A stretch of 64,000 bases of DNA from Devosia sp. SD17-2 (GCF_029201565.1 NZ_CP104002.1:1071001-1135000); one strand, 5' to 3'. Numbered from the stretch's first letter, positions 35,912 through 45,431 are shown. Notes: a model not told the origin generated them from the letters alone. Program-made: numbers and translations.

Positions 35912-36714
35912 GGCTGGCCCTCCAGAGCGGCGTCGAACTGGCGGGCGGCGGAGAGGAGGCTCCTGGTGTAGTCGTGTTGCGGCTGGGTGAAAACGGTGTC
36001 CACCGGGCCGGCTTCGACGGCTTCGCCCTGGCGCAAGACTATGATTTTGTTGACAGTATTGGCGACGACGGGGAGATCGTGGCTGATAAAAAGCAGGGCC
36101 ATGTTGCGCTCGCGGACGAGGCGATCGAGCAGGGCGAGGATTTCGGCCTGGGTGGTGACATCCAGCGCGGTGGTCGGTTCGTCGGCGATGAGAAGGTTTG
36201 AACGACAGGCCAGAGCCATGGCGATGGCGACGCGCTGGCGCTGTCCACCGGAGAGCTCATGGGGGTAGGAACGCGCTATGCGTTCGGGTTCACCAAGTGC
36301 CACTTCGGTTAGCAGACTGTTAACGTTGACGGAGAGTGCCTGTGAATCGAGCGGCTGGCCATCGCGGCGGGCGCGACGCGCCAATGGTTCTGCAATCTGC
36401 TTGCCGACACGCATGAGAGGGTCGAGCGCGGTGAGCGGTTCCTGGAAGACGATGGCGGCGGCGGTGCCGCGCAGGCGATCGAGCTGGCGGTCGGGCGTGC
36501 CGATGACTTGCTTGCCGGCGAGCTCGACCGAGCCGGTGGCGACAAGACCGCTTGGCAGGAGGCCGGTGATGGCGAGCGAGCTCAGGGATTTGCCCGAGCC
36601 GGATTCGCCGATGAGGCCGAGCCGTTCGCCCTTCTCCAGCGTGAAGGAAAGATCGGACACCAGCGTCTTGCTGCCGGCGTGGACGGAGAGGTTTTTGACC
36701 TTGAGCAGGCTCAT
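35908..36714 (-). CDS. Peptide ABC transporter ATPase (DppD/OppD type)
   Basis: 268 residues. Walker A GESGSGKSL is near residue 35, then VFQEPLTALDPLMRVG, signature ELSGGQRQRVAIAMALA, Walker B LLIADEPTTALDVTTQ, and switch LLFISHDLPVV. It starts at ATG 36714 in a four-base overlap with the OppC-type permease; the open frame further upstream is not coding. With the DppF-type subunit it forms the heterodimeric motor of the importer. Confidence 0.92.
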
Positions 36715-37553
36715 CGGGCGCGCCTCGTCGGATCGATGGTTTCGCGTAGGCCGTCGGCGAGGAGATTGACGCCGATGGCGAGCGAGACGAGGGCAAGGCC
36801 GGGCACGATGGCGCCGAGCGGGGCGGTGTAGACCGTGCCCTGGGCTTCCTGCAGCATCCGGCCCCATGAGGCATTGGGCGGCGGGGCGCCGAGGCCGAGA
36901 TAGGAGAGCGAGGCCTCGGCAATGACAGCGAGGCCGAACTGCAGGGCAAAATTGACCGAGAGGGTCGGCCAGATATTGGGCAGAATGTGGATGGCGACGA
37001 TCTTTGGCCAGGAACTGCCCGAGGTGCGCGCGGCGGTGATGTAGTCCATCACCAACACCCGCTTGGCGAGAATGCGGGTGAGGCGGGCGACAATGGCCGA
37101 AAGGGCGATGCCGAGCGCGAGGATAGCCGACCAGAGGCTGGCTGTGTCGCTGGCGGCGACCACCAGCATGGCAATCAACAGGGTGGGGAAGGCGATGAGG
37201 ATGTCGAGCGCGGCGGCCAGGGCGTCGTCGAGCCATTTGGTGGCAAAGGCTGCGAGAATGCCCAGGGTGACGCCGATGATGGCGCCGATGGCAACGGCGC
37301 CAAGCCCGACGATGAGGGCAATGCGGCTGCCGATCATCAACTGGGTGAAGAGATCGCGGCCGAGACGGTCAGTGCCGATCCAATGCAGCCAGCTTGGACC
37401 TTCAAGGCGCATGCCGACCATGCCGGTCGGCTCATAGGGAAGCCAGACGAGCGAAAGAAGGCCGGTGAAGACGTGGACGCCGACCAGGATGAGCCCGGCC
37501 CAGAGGGTGAGCGAGAACCGGCGCGGTGCTTTGGCGGTAACAGCGATGGTCAT
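36711..37553 (-). CDS. Peptide ABC transporter permease (DppC/OppC type)
   Basis: 280 residues with an N-terminal helix (LTLWAGLILVGVHVFTGLLSL) and five more. Family motifs are GTDRLGRDLFTQLMIGSRIAL near residue 55 and the EAA-like ITAARTSGSSWPKIVAIHILPN near 170 (given as two parts ITAARTSGSSWPK and IVAIHILPN). EASLSYLGLGAPPPNASWGRML is the characteristic C-terminal box. It is coupled to both neighbours by four-base overlaps. Confidence 0.92.
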   Translation of the reverse strand: MTIAVTAKAPRRFSLTLWAGLILVGVHVFTGLLSLVWLPYEPTGMVGMRLEGPSWLHWIGTDRLGRDLFTQLMIGSRIALIVGLGAVAIGAIIGVTLGILAAFATKWLDDALAAALDILIAFPTLLIAMLVVAASDTASLWSAILALGIALSAIVARLTRILAKRVLVMDYITAARTSGSSWPKIVAIHILPNIWPTLSVNFALQFGLAVIAEASLSYLGLGAPPPNASWGRMLQEAQGTVYTAPLGAIVPGLALVSLAIGVNLLADGLRETIDPTRRAR

Positions 37554-38512
37554 GATGCGGCCCTCGTGCGGCCGCGCAGGCGCGGATCGACCAGGCGCTG
37601 GGCAATATCGGCGGCAAAGCCGATGAGGAGGACCAGCAGTGTGGAGACAAAGAGCACGCCCTGCACATTGGGATAATCGCGCTGCTGAATGGCGAGCAGC
37701 AGCATGGAGCCAAGGCCGGGCAGCGAGAAGACGCGCTCGATGACGACGGCGCCGAGGAAGGTGCTGGCGAGCTCGATGCCGAGGATGGAAATGACCGGGA
37801 CGGCGCCATTGCGCAGCCCATGACGCATCAGGGCTTCGGGGAAGCTGTCGCCGAGGGCGCGGGCGGTGCGCAGATAATCGCTGCCGAGGACATCAAGCGT
37901 GGCGGCGCGGACATAGCGCAGGAGCGAGGCGCCCATGACGAGGCCGATGGTGAGGGACGGCAGGATCATGCCGGTCGCCGCCTCGCCAAAATTGTACCAG
38001 CCGCGCAGCGGAAAGCCGCCCGAGGGCAGCCAGCGCAGATTGATGGCAAAGAGGGTGACGAGGAGAATGCCGACCCAGAAGACGGGGATGGCGATGCCGA
38101 GCTGGGAGACGATGGAGATGGCGTTGCCATACCATTTGTCGGACCGCACGGCGGCAAGAATGCCGAGCGGAATGGCAAGGATCAGCGCCAGCACAAAGCC
38201 GAAAAAGGTCAGCGGCAGAGTGACCGACATACGGTTGCCGATCTCTTCGAGCACCGAGGCGCGGCTGACAAAGGAGGTGCCGAGATCAAGCCGGGCAAGA
38301 TTGCCGAGAAAATTGACGAACTGGATATAGAGCGGCTGATCGGAGCCGACCTGGGCGCGGGCGGCGGCAATCTGCTGCTCGGTGGCACCAACGCCGAGGA
38401 GGGCATTGGCGGGGTCGCCGGGCAGCAGGCGCAGCAGCACAAAGAGCACCACGGCCGCGAGAAACAGCGAGGCGATCAGGATCAGCGTGCGTCGGATGAG
38501 GTAGGCGAGAAT
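37550..38512 (-). CDS. Peptide ABC transporter permease (DppB/OppB type), possible ATT start
   Basis: The DppB pattern normally begins with a methionine then LxYLIRR; here ILAYLIRRTLILIASLF begins with an ATT codon at 38512. AAGGA lies nine bases upstream. In-frame ATG 38593, GTG and TTG codons further up add a Pro/Ser/Arg-rich stretch that is not typical of the family, so ATT is preferred, with caution. Motifs are LLRLLPGDPANALLG, DLGTSFVSRASVLEEI, YLRTARALGDSFPEALMRHGLRN and VVIERVFSLPGLGSMLL. Six helices are predicted. Confidence 0.8.
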   Translation of the reverse strand: MLAYLIRRTLILIASLFLAAVVLFVLLRLLPGDPANALLGVGATEQQIAAARAQVGSDQPLYIQFVNFLGNLARLDLGTSFVSRASVLEEIGNRMSVTLPLTFFGFVLALILAIPLGILAAVRSDKWYGNAISIVSQLGIAIPVFWVGILLVTLFAINLRWLPSGGFPLRGWYNFGEAATGMILPSLTIGLVMGASLLRYVRAATLDVLGSDYLRTARALGDSFPEALMRHGLRNGAVPVISILGIELASTFLGAVVIERVFSLPGLGSMLLLAIQQRDYPNVQGVLFVSTLLVLLIGFAADIAQRLVDPRLRGRTRAAS

Positions 38513-38640
38513 GGCGTCGTTTCCTTGCGCGATTGATGGCGCAGAATAGCGGGGGGCGGAGCGCAAAGCCACCGGGGTCGGGCGGTGGAGCACAGGGTTT
38601 GTTGGTGGTTTGGGGGGCGCGAGATTAGCGCAAGTGGCTC

Positions 38641-38691
38641 ACCCCACCCTCAATCCCTCCCCATCAAGGGGAGGGATTGAGGGTGGGGGTG
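38641..38691. repeat. Perfect 21-bp inverted repeat of the GC-rich intergenic family
   Basis: Arms at 38642-38662 and 38668-38688 are exact inverted copies of CCCCACCCTCAATCCCTCCCC in sense and complement, separated by five bases (ATCAA). It lies between the binding-protein gene and the permeases of the peptide operon and could stabilise or attenuate the transcript. Confidence 0.85.
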
Positions 38692-38724
38692 CTCTGTCCC
38701 CACTATGGTCTGGCTAAGAAGAGA

Positions 38725-38834
38725 ACCCCCACCTAGCCTCCCCCTGAGGAGGGGGAGGGATCGGCCGGTGGCTTACAGGCTTCTCAGCTTACTCGATGGG
38801 TTCCTCCCCCTGGAGAGGGGGAGGTTAGGGGGGT
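38725..38834. repeat. Composite GC-rich palindromic repeat
   Basis: Left unit CCCCCACCTAGCCTCCCCCT-gagg-AGGGGGAGGGATC, then GGCCGGTGGCTTAC in the middle, right unit CCTCCCCCT-ggag-AGGGGGAGGTTAG. It has the same order and middle sequence as the copy at 27577, showing a defined element of about 110 bp rather than chance GC palindromes. Confidence 0.82.
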
Positions 38835-38842
38835 AGCCCAGA

Positions 38843-40330
38843 CTACTCAGCCTTCTGAATGTCGTAGGCGAAGAACTGGGAGTTGAGGCCGTTGACCGGG
38901 TAGCCGGTGACGTTGGCGGCCGAGACGACGATCTGGGGGTAGAGGTAGAGCCAGTTGCTGGCAGCGTCCTCGGCGATGATCTTGTTGGCCTCGGTGAGCT
39001 TTTCGACCTGTTCGGCTTCCGAATTGGCGGCTTCGCTGTCGGCGATCAGCTGGACGACTTCGGGGTTGTTGTAGCCCCAGTAGAAGTCCGGATTGCCGTA
39101 GAAGACGATGTCGCGGTGGTTGACGTGCTCCTGCAGCGTCGCCTCGAAATTCTTCTCCTGGTAGATCTTGGTGTACCACTCGTTGGCGGTGATGATGTTG
39201 ATGTTCACCTTGACGCCGATCTTGGCGTATTCGGCCTGGAGGAACTGCGCCACGAGCGGGTGCGGATCGTAGTCGGGCGTGTCGAGGGTGAACTCGAAAC
39301 CATCGGGATAGCCGGCTTCGGCGAGCAGCGCCTTGGCGCTTTCAACGTCATAGGCATCGACGCCGGTGAGGTCGACATACCAGGGGTCGGTCGGCGGCAC
39401 GAAGGAGCCGATCAGCGTGCCATAGTCACCCCAGATGGAGTTGAGAAGGCGTGCCTTGTCGGTGGCGCGGGCGAGAGCCTTGCGAACCTTGACGTTGTCG
39501 AAGGGGGCGACGCGGTCGTTATAGGCCAGCAGTTCCTTGGTGGTGGAAGCGCCTTCGGTGACAGTGAAGGACGAGTTGCCGGCGAACTGGGCCAGCGAGT
39601 CCGGGCTTTGGACCGAGGTGATGATGTCGACGGCGTTGGTCAGAAGCGCGTTGTTGAGGGCGGTCGCGTCAGTGAAATAGGTGTAGATCACTTCGGCATT
39701 GGTCGGGGCTTCACCCCAGTAATTGGCATTGCGCTCGAGGGCCAGGGCCGAGCCGCGACGCCATTCGCCCAGCATATAGGGGCCGGTGCCGTCTGCCGAA
39801 GCGGTGATGTCGGTGGCCGCGTCGTTGACGATCCAGACATAGGAGAGATTGTAGGGCAGCGACACCGAACGGGCCGAGAGCGTGATGACCACGGTCTGGT
39901 CGTCGGGCGTCTCGATCGAGGTGATGGTCGAGAGGCTGCGCTTGCGCGAGCTCTTGGATTCCTCGGCGGTGACGCGCTCGATCGACCGCTTGACGTCGAC
40001 CGCGGTCAGCGGGTCGCCGGAGTGGAAGCTTACGCCGGATTTGAGGGTGAAGGTGTAGGTGAGGCCATCTTCGCTGACCTCATAGCCTTCCACCAGACGG
40101 GGCTCGACATTGCCTTCGTCGGCGAGCTGGAACAGGGCCTCATAGACATTGCCATTGAAGGCTTCGTTGATGCCCTGGCCGGCGCCAGCGGTGTTGTCGA
40201 GGTTCTGCGGCTCGTAGAGCGAGCCGATGCGGATGGTAGCATCGGGGTTGAAATCCTGCGCGAGGGTCGCGGCGGGCAGGGAAACGCCGGCCAGCAGAGC
40301 TGCTGCAAGGAGAAGGGTCTTGGTGGTCAT
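38843..40330 (-). CDS. Peptide ABC transporter substrate-binding protein (family 5)
   Basis: Periplasmic binding protein, 495 residues, signal peptide 1-24 (cleavage after TLA). Family 5 cues are ATIRIGSLYEPQNLDNTAG, YEALFQLADEGNVEPRLVEGYEVSEDGLTYTFTL (in parts) and GVSFHSGDPLTAVDVKRSIERV, then DYDPHPLVAQFL. It is the first gene of the importer operon that continues to 34371, with palindromic repeats before the permease. Dipeptides or short oligopeptides are the likely load; nickel or opines cannot be excluded. Confidence 0.92.
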   Translation of the reverse strand: MTTKTLLLAAALLAGVSLPAATLAQDFNPDATIRIGSLYEPQNLDNTAGAGQGINEAFNGNVYEALFQLADEGNVEPRLVEGYEVSEDGLTYTFTLKSGVSFHSGDPLTAVDVKRSIERVTAEESKSSRKRSLSTITSIETPDDQTVVITLSARSVSLPYNLSYVWIVNDAATDITASADGTGPYMLGEWRRGSALALERNANYWGEAPTNAEVIYTYFTDATALNNALLTNAVDIITSVQSPDSLAQFAGNSSFTVTEGASTTKELLAYNDRVAPFDNVKVRKALARATDKARLLNSIWGDYGTLIGSFVPPTDPWYVDLTGVDAYDVESAKALLAEAGYPDGFEFTLDTPDYDPHPLVAQFLQAEYAKIGVKVNINIITANEWYTKIYQEKNFEATLQEHVNHRDIVFYGNPDFYWGYNNPEVVQLIADSEAANSEAEQVEKLTEANKIIAEDAASNWLYLYPQIVVSAANVTGYPVNGLNSQFFAYDIQKAE

Positions 40331-40723
40331 GTGACGCTCCAGATGTTCGATTGCGGCGATTTTAGAAGCAGGCGGAATAAATCACTACTGGCTGGATCGA
40401 CATTGTTGTGCCCGATACAGGGTGCCGATGGCATTTCGTCCTCAGGCTGTGCCCGGTGGTGGAAAGCCATTCTATTGTCATCGCCACATTCGGGCGGATT
40501 TAGGATGAGGATGGCGGCGGGGCACGGTGGCCGCCGGAAGGTGGCTGCGGGTGCCGTCGACGCATTCATTCTGCGCGGGGCTTTTCCCGTGGCAGAATTT
40601 TCCGCTGCGCCGGGTGCAATTGTTGGCGGGACGTCTTGTTAATCTCGACTTGGACGATAGGGTCTAGGCACTTCCGGCGGGAGAGCTCCGTCGGCCGAAA
40701 CACCAATGCAATCGAGTGGCCGC
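40331..40723. other. Non-coding divergent promoter region
   Basis: About 390 bases between the family-5 binding-protein gene and the CysA-type ATPase gene. It should contain both promoters. I see no palindrome, RNA gene or repeat of note, and short frames here do not look coding. Confidence 0.4.
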
Positions 40724-41761
40724 ATGGATGTCAGCGTACAAAATGTTCGCAAGGAATTTGACCGGTTTCCGGCGCTGCACGATGTGTCGCTGGATATCCA
40801 GTCCGGAGAACTGATTGCGCTGCTTGGTCCGTCCGGCTCGGGCAAGACCACGTTGCTGCGGCTGATTGCGGGGCTCGAAGCGCCGACGGCGGGCAAGATT
40901 TTCTTTGGTCAGGAAGACGCTTCGGACAAGAGCGTGCAGGAGCGCAATATCGGCTTCGTGTTCCAGCACTATGCGCTGTTCCGGCACATGACGATTCTGG
41001 AAAATGTGTCCTTCGGGCTGAAGGTGCGGCCCAAGGCGCTACGGCCGGCTGCGGGTGAAATAAGGCGCCGGGCGCTGGAATTGCTCGACCTGGTGCAGCT
41101 GTCGGGGCTGGAGAAGCGCTACCCCAACCAGCTTTCGGGCGGGCAGCGGCAGCGCGTGGCGCTGGCACGGGCGCTGGCCATCGAGCCGCGCGTCTTGCTG
41201 CTCGACGAGCCCTTCGGGGCGCTCGACGCGCAGGTGCGGCGGGATCTGCGCAAATGGCTTCGGGAGATCCATGACCGCACCGGGCATACGACGGTGTTCG
41301 TGACGCATGACCAGGAAGAGGCGCTGGAATTGTCGGACCGGCTCTGCGTGATGAGCCAGGGGCGGATCGAGCAGGTGGGCACGCCGGACGATGTCTATGA
41401 CAATCCGCAATCGCCGTTCGTGTTCGGATTCATTGGGGAATCGAGCGCGCTGCCGGTGCGGGTGAGTAATGGCGAATTCTGGCTCGATGACCGGCCGATC
41501 GGGGTTGCGGCAACGGGCCAGGAGGATGGGCCAGCCCAGCTCTATTTCCGGCCGCATGATGTGGAACTGATCGAGGGCGGGCCGGGGCTTGCGGGCGTGG
41601 TGGCGACGAGCCGCCGCGTCGGTGGCACGCGCCGGGTGGAGCTTGACGTGGGTGGCGGCAAGCACCGCGTCGAGATCGACCTGCCGTTCGATCACCCGGC
41701 CGGCGAGCGCAGCCAGATCGCGTTCAGGCCGCGGCGCTGGCGGGTCTTTCCGGCGGCCTGA
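40724..41761 (+). CDS. cysA: Sulfate/thiosulfate-type ABC transporter ATPase, solitary
   Basis: 345 residues with the CysA signature start MDVSVQNVRKEFDRFPALHDVSL. Walker A GPSGSGKTT, signature QLSGGQRQRVALARALA, Walker B LLLDEPFGALDAQVR, and switch VTHDQEEALELSDR follow, then a TOBE-type tail with FRPHDVEL. ATG 40724 is preferred over 40706 because family members begin here. CysT, CysW and a sulfate-binding protein normally sit beside this gene and are missing, so its partners must be elsewhere or it is a relic. Confidence 0.87.
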   Translation: MDVSVQNVRKEFDRFPALHDVSLDIQSGELIALLGPSGSGKTTLLRLIAGLEAPTAGKIFFGQEDASDKSVQERNIGFVFQHYALFRHMTILENVSFGLKVRPKALRPAAGEIRRRALELLDLVQLSGLEKRYPNQLSGGQRQRVALARALAIEPRVLLLDEPFGALDAQVRRDLRKWLREIHDRTGHTTVFVTHDQEEALELSDRLCVMSQGRIEQVGTPDDVYDNPQSPFVFGFIGESSALPVRVSNGEFWLDDRPIGVAATGQEDGPAQLYFRPHDVELIEGGPGLAGVVATSRRVGGTRRVELDVGGGKHRVEIDLPFDHPAGERSQIAFRPRRWRVFPAA

Positions 41762-41846
41762 CTTCTCGTTCGTGACCTGGGCGAGGGGTGGCCTCCCGGG
41801 AGGAATAGGCGTACAATAAATGTTCTATCTGCTTCGGTAGGAGAAC

Positions 41847-43520
41847 ATGCATTCCACAATTCAGCTGATTGACCTGCTTGGTGCCGCAGCGCTTCTGCTC
41901 TGGGGCCTGCGGCTGATCAAAACCGGGGTGATGCGGGCCTTCGGGGCTTCGCTGCGCCATTGGATTGCCAAGGGCACGGGCAATCGCGTGTGGGCGGCGC
42001 TGAGCGGGTTCATGGCGACCCTGGCGCTGCAATCGAGCACGGCGACGGCTGTCATCACTGCGTCCTTTGCCGCCAATGGCTCGATCCAGCCGCGCATGGC
42101 GCAGGCGGTGATGCTGGGCGCCAATGTGGGCACGGCCATCGCGGCGGTAATCCTCTCGCTCGATGTGCACTGGTTTTCCTCGGTGATGATGCTGGCCGGG
42201 GTGACGCTGTTCTCCCTGAGCCCGGATGCGCGCGGCAAGGGGCTGGGGCGGGCCTTTCTGGGGCTCGGGCTGATGCTGCTGGCGCTGCAGCTGGTGGGCA
42301 ATATCACCGGGCCGCTGCGCGAGTCCGAGGTGATGATCGCTGTGCTGACCGGGCTCGGCGAGGCGCCGGTATTTGCGCTGATCCTGGCGGCGGGGCTGGC
42401 GTTCCTTGCGACTTCGAGCCTGGCGGTGGTGCTGTTCGTCGCCATGCTGGGGCAGGCGGGCATTTTGCCGGCGGCGCTCGGAATTGTGCTGGTGGCGGGG
42501 GCAAATCTGGGCGGGGCGATCCCGCCGTTTCTGGCGGTGCTGCGGGAGGGATATGAAGGGCGGCGCCTTACGCTGGCGAACCTTGCTGTGCGGGCGATCG
42601 GTGCCTTGGCGTTGACGGCGCTGTCGGTGCCGCTGGCGCGCTTGCTCTCGGGAATTTTTACCGATGTCGGCACGCTGGCGATTGCTACCCATGTAGGGTT
42701 CAGCGTCGTGCTGCTCATTGTGTTCCTGCCGTTGATCGGGCCGGTGGGCAAGCTTGCGGCATTGGCCATTCCGGCGCCAGAGCAGCCCGAGCGCGGGGTG
42801 CGCTATCTCGATGAATCGGCGCTCGATACGCCCACGATTGCCCTGGCGGCGGCGGCGCGCGAGGCGCTGCGGGTCAGCGATATCGTGCTCAATATGCTGA
42901 ACGCCAGCCTTGCCAATCTGCGCAAGCCAGCGCCGGCGGCGCGGCGGACCATTGCCGGGCTCGACGACGACGTCGACCGCCTTCAGCACGCGATCAAACT
43001 CTATCTCAGCCGGCTCGACAATGGCGATCTCGACGCAGAAGAGTCCGAGCGGGCCACCGAGATCATCAGCTACGCCATCAATCTCGAGCATGTGGGCGAC
43101 ATGGTCGAGGGCGGGCTTAACGAGGGGATCGCCAAGCTGGCCAAGCGGCAGGTGAAATTCTCCGCCGAAGGTTTTGCCGAAATCGTTGCGCTTTACGAAA
43201 AGACCATCGCCAATATGCAGCTCAGCCAGACGGTGTTCATGACCAGGGACCCGGTGCTGGCCCGGCAATTGGTGGCAGCAAAGGTCGAGGTGCGGCGGCT
43301 GGAATCCCTGTCGGCCAAGGCGCATCTCCTGAGGGTACGTCAGCGTGTGCCGGCGGCGATGGAGACCAGCTCGGTGCATCTCGACATGCTGCGCGACCTC
43401 AAGCGTATCAACGCGCATCTGGCCTCGGTGGCCTATCCCATTCTCGAAACCAAGGGCGAGCTCGACGAGAGTCGGCTGCGCGATGCGCCGGACCTCGAGC
43501 CGCACCGGGTAGAAAAATAA
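41847..43520 (+). CDS. Na/Pi cotransporter-family protein with PhoU-like tail
   Basis: 557 residues. The N-terminal about 300 residues hold two related helical repeats; the first has LALQSSTATAVITASFAANG (QSSTAT box), the second ATSSLAVVLFVAMLG. The C-terminal about 200 residues are helical and resemble PhoU, with SDIVLNMLNASLANL and ATEIISYAINLEHVGDMVEGG. This architecture is the NptA/YjbB-like group that moves inorganic phosphate. GGAG before ATG sets the start. It is followed 15 bases later by an inositol-phosphatase family gene. Confidence 0.9.
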   Translation: MHSTIQLIDLLGAAALLLWGLRLIKTGVMRAFGASLRHWIAKGTGNRVWAALSGFMATLALQSSTATAVITASFAANGSIQPRMAQAVMLGANVGTAIAAVILSLDVHWFSSVMMLAGVTLFSLSPDARGKGLGRAFLGLGLMLLALQLVGNITGPLRESEVMIAVLTGLGEAPVFALILAAGLAFLATSSLAVVLFVAMLGQAGILPAALGIVLVAGANLGGAIPPFLAVLREGYEGRRLTLANLAVRAIGALALTALSVPLARLLSGIFTDVGTLAIATHVGFSVVLLIVFLPLIGPVGKLAALAIPAPEQPERGVRYLDESALDTPTIALAAAAREALRVSDIVLNMLNASLANLRKPAPAARRTIAGLDDDVDRLQHAIKLYLSRLDNGDLDAEESERATEIISYAINLEHVGDMVEGGLNEGIAKLAKRQVKFSAEGFAEIVALYEKTIANMQLSQTVFMTRDPVLARQLVAAKVEVRRLESLSAKAHLLRVRQRVPAAMETSSVHLDMLRDLKRINAHLASVAYPILETKGELDESRLRDAPDLEPHRVEK

Positions 43521-43535
43521 GCGGAGATTTTTGTG

Positions 43536-44339
43536 ATGGATTACCAGCCGGTACTGGCGGACATGGTTGCAGTCGCGCGCGAGGCCGGGGCGCTGACGCA
43601 GGGCTATTTCGAGAAGTTTCGGGACATCGAGATCGGCATCAAGGGACCGGCCGATTTCGTCTCCGATGCGGACAAGAACAGCGAGCTGCTCATTCGCAAA
43701 TATCTCTTCGAGCGCTATCCCGGCTGGAGTTTTACCGGTGAGGAATTCGATCCGGTGGAGAAAGACAGCGAGCACCGCTGGCTGGTCGACCCGATCGATG
43801 GCACCACCAATTTCATCAATGGGATGGAGTACACGATCTCGATCGCGCTGCGGCGCGGCAATGAGACGGTGTGCGGGGCGCTGTTCAATCCGGTGAACGG
43901 GGAAATGTTCACGGCCATCAAGGGGCAGGGCGCGTTCTGCAATGGCGAAAAACTCTCGGTGAGCAAACGCACAGATGTGGGGCTCTTCAATATCGGCACG
44001 GGACTGGCGACGCCGGGGCTGTTCACTCATGAAGGGTTTTACGCGCGGCTCGATGCGCTGCGGGCGAAGGTGGGGGCGGTGCGGATTGTGGGGAGCTCGG
44101 CCAATAGCTGCGCCTTCGTGGCGCTGGGCCGGCTGACCGGGTATTTTGAAGAAAGCGGCATCGTCGACTGGGCGGTGGGCGTCTTGCTGGTCGAGGAGGC
44201 AGGCGGCGTGGTGAGTGATTGGTGGGGGCGCGGGCCGGAATTTTATGAGCGCACGGGGTGCGTGATCGCGGCCAATCCGGCGACGCACGCGTTTCTCATC
44301 GAGATGCTGAAGGATGCGCCGCGGAAGGATCCGAGGTAG
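43536..44339 (+). CDS. Inositol-monophosphatase-family phosphatase
   Basis: Mg-dependent phosphatase of the IMPase/SuhB/CysQ superfamily, 267 residues. Metal-binding motifs are FTGEEFDP near residue 65, WLVDPIDGTTNF near 83-94 and SGIVDWAVGVLLVEEAGG near 205. Substrate could be inositol phosphate, histidinol phosphate or PAP; a PAP role would fit the nearby CysA gene, but the sequence does not settle it. GGAG lies before ATG 43536. Confidence 0.9.
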   Translation: MDYQPVLADMVAVAREAGALTQGYFEKFRDIEIGIKGPADFVSDADKNSELLIRKYLFERYPGWSFTGEEFDPVEKDSEHRWLVDPIDGTTNFINGMEYTISIALRRGNETVCGALFNPVNGEMFTAIKGQGAFCNGEKLSVSKRTDVGLFNIGTGLATPGLFTHEGFYARLDALRAKVGAVRIVGSSANSCAFVALGRLTGYFEESGIVDWAVGVLLVEEAGGVVSDWWGRGPEFYERTGCVIAANPATHAFLIEMLKDAPRKDPR

Positions 44340-44358
44340 TTTTTGTGGGGCAGAAGAG

Positions 44359-44580
44359 CCCCTCACCCTAACCGGCCATTGGAGCATAGCTCTCATGGCT
44401 TTCTCGGCCAGCTGATGGGCTTGCACCCCTCACCCTAACCCTCTCCCCAAAGGGGCGAGGGGATCAGATCGAGTGTGTCTCGGGCTCCACTCGAAAGACC
44501 AAGTCTGTCTGTGCCACACCCCCAACCTCTCGGCTCCTTCGTCCCCTCTCCCATCTGGGGAGAGGGTTAGGGTGAGGGGT
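44359..44580. repeat. GC-rich palindromic intergenic repeat cluster
   Basis: The outer ends CCCCTCACCCTAACC (44359) and GGTTAGGGTGAGGGG (about 44565) are inverted copies. Between them is a second CACCCCTCACCCTAACCC unit and the hairpin CTCTCCCC-aaa-GGGGCGAGGGG. It lies between convergent genes and may act as a two-way terminator. Confidence 0.8.
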
Positions 44581-44591
44581 CTTCTTCTGTC

Positions 44592-45431
44592 CTACCTACT
44601 CCCCATCATCTCAAGAACGCCCTCGGGGTCGTCGGTGGTGATTTGATCGACGCGGAGGTCCAGAAGCCTGTCGATGGCGGGTTTTGTGGTGTCGTCGGCG
44701 GTTTTGATGGTCCAGGCGTCGACGCGGCGGTGGTCGGCGTGGAGGGCGGCGATGATGTCGAAACCGGCGCGGTCGGCTTCGAGGATCAGACCGTAGTGCA
44801 GGTAGATCATTTCGGCGTCCGCGGCGGCGGTGAGCGCGTCGGCGGTGAAGGTCGCGAAATCGCCAGTGGCCTGCAGGCGGGCGAGGGAGGCGCCGTAGCA
44901 GGGGTCGTAGCCGGTGCGGAGGCCGGGGGTGTTTGCGGCGAGCAGGGCGATGGCGTCTGCATCGCCGCCCGAGAGGATGAGGGATTTGGCGATCGGGGCC
45001 ACGGCGCTGGCAAAATTGGCGACCGCGATGGGGTCGAGCGCGGAAAGATCTTCCTTGAAATCGAGCTGGAGCAGCGCCTCGGGATGAGGCTGGTGCTCGG
45101 CCAGAAGCGCAGAGAGATCTTCCAGCAGCATGACGTGGTCGGGGATGGGCGTGCCGTCTTCAGCGCGGAGGTGCAGGGTGCGCAGCTGGGAGGCGTGGGT
45201 ATCGACGACCCGTCCGCTGCCGGTGGTTTCGCGTTCGAGCGTCTTGTCGTGGAGCACGGCAAAACCGCGGTCGGCATGAATGACGAGGTCGATCTCGACA
45301 CTGGCGCCGAGCTGCATGGCTTCCAGAATGCGGGCGCCGGTGAAGACTGGATCGGAGGCGCGGCGACGGCCGCGATGCCATTTGAGCCAAGTGCGGTGGG
45401 CGTTGCGGGTGAGGTAGAGCGGGGCGGACAT
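44592..45431 (-). CDS. Glycerophosphodiester phosphodiesterase family protein
   Basis: GDPD TIM barrel, 279 residues, releasing glycerol-3-phosphate from phosphodiesters. Catalytic His is in KWHRGRR near residue 19, metal ligands in VEIDLVIH near 45, second His in AVLHDKTLERETTGSG near 60. The usual PENT box after the first His is replaced by DPVFT. No signal peptide is apparent, so it should act in the cytoplasm on imported diesters. It is downstream of, and codirectional with, the PotABCD-like importer, separated by 321 bases of repeats. Confidence 0.88.
   Translation of the reverse strand: MSAPLYLTRNAHRTWLKWHRGRRRASDPVFTGARILEAMQLGASVEIDLVIHADRGFAVLHDKTLERETTGSGRVVDTHASQLRTLHLRAEDGTPIPDHVMLLEDLSALLAEHQPHPEALLQLDFKEDLSALDPIAVANFASAVAPIAKSLILSGGDADAIALLAANTPGLRTGYDPCYGASLARLQATGDFATFTADALTAAADAEMIYLHYGLILEADRAGFDIIAALHADHRRVDAWTIKTADDTTKPAIDRLLDLRVDQITTDDPEGVLEMMGSR

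Noticed and set aside
41724..44426. A 900-codon open frame on the minus strand opposite the Na/Pi cotransporter and phosphatase genes
   Set aside because: It is Arg/His/Gln-rich and has no recognisable domain; it arises from GC codon bias opposite two well-supported genes.
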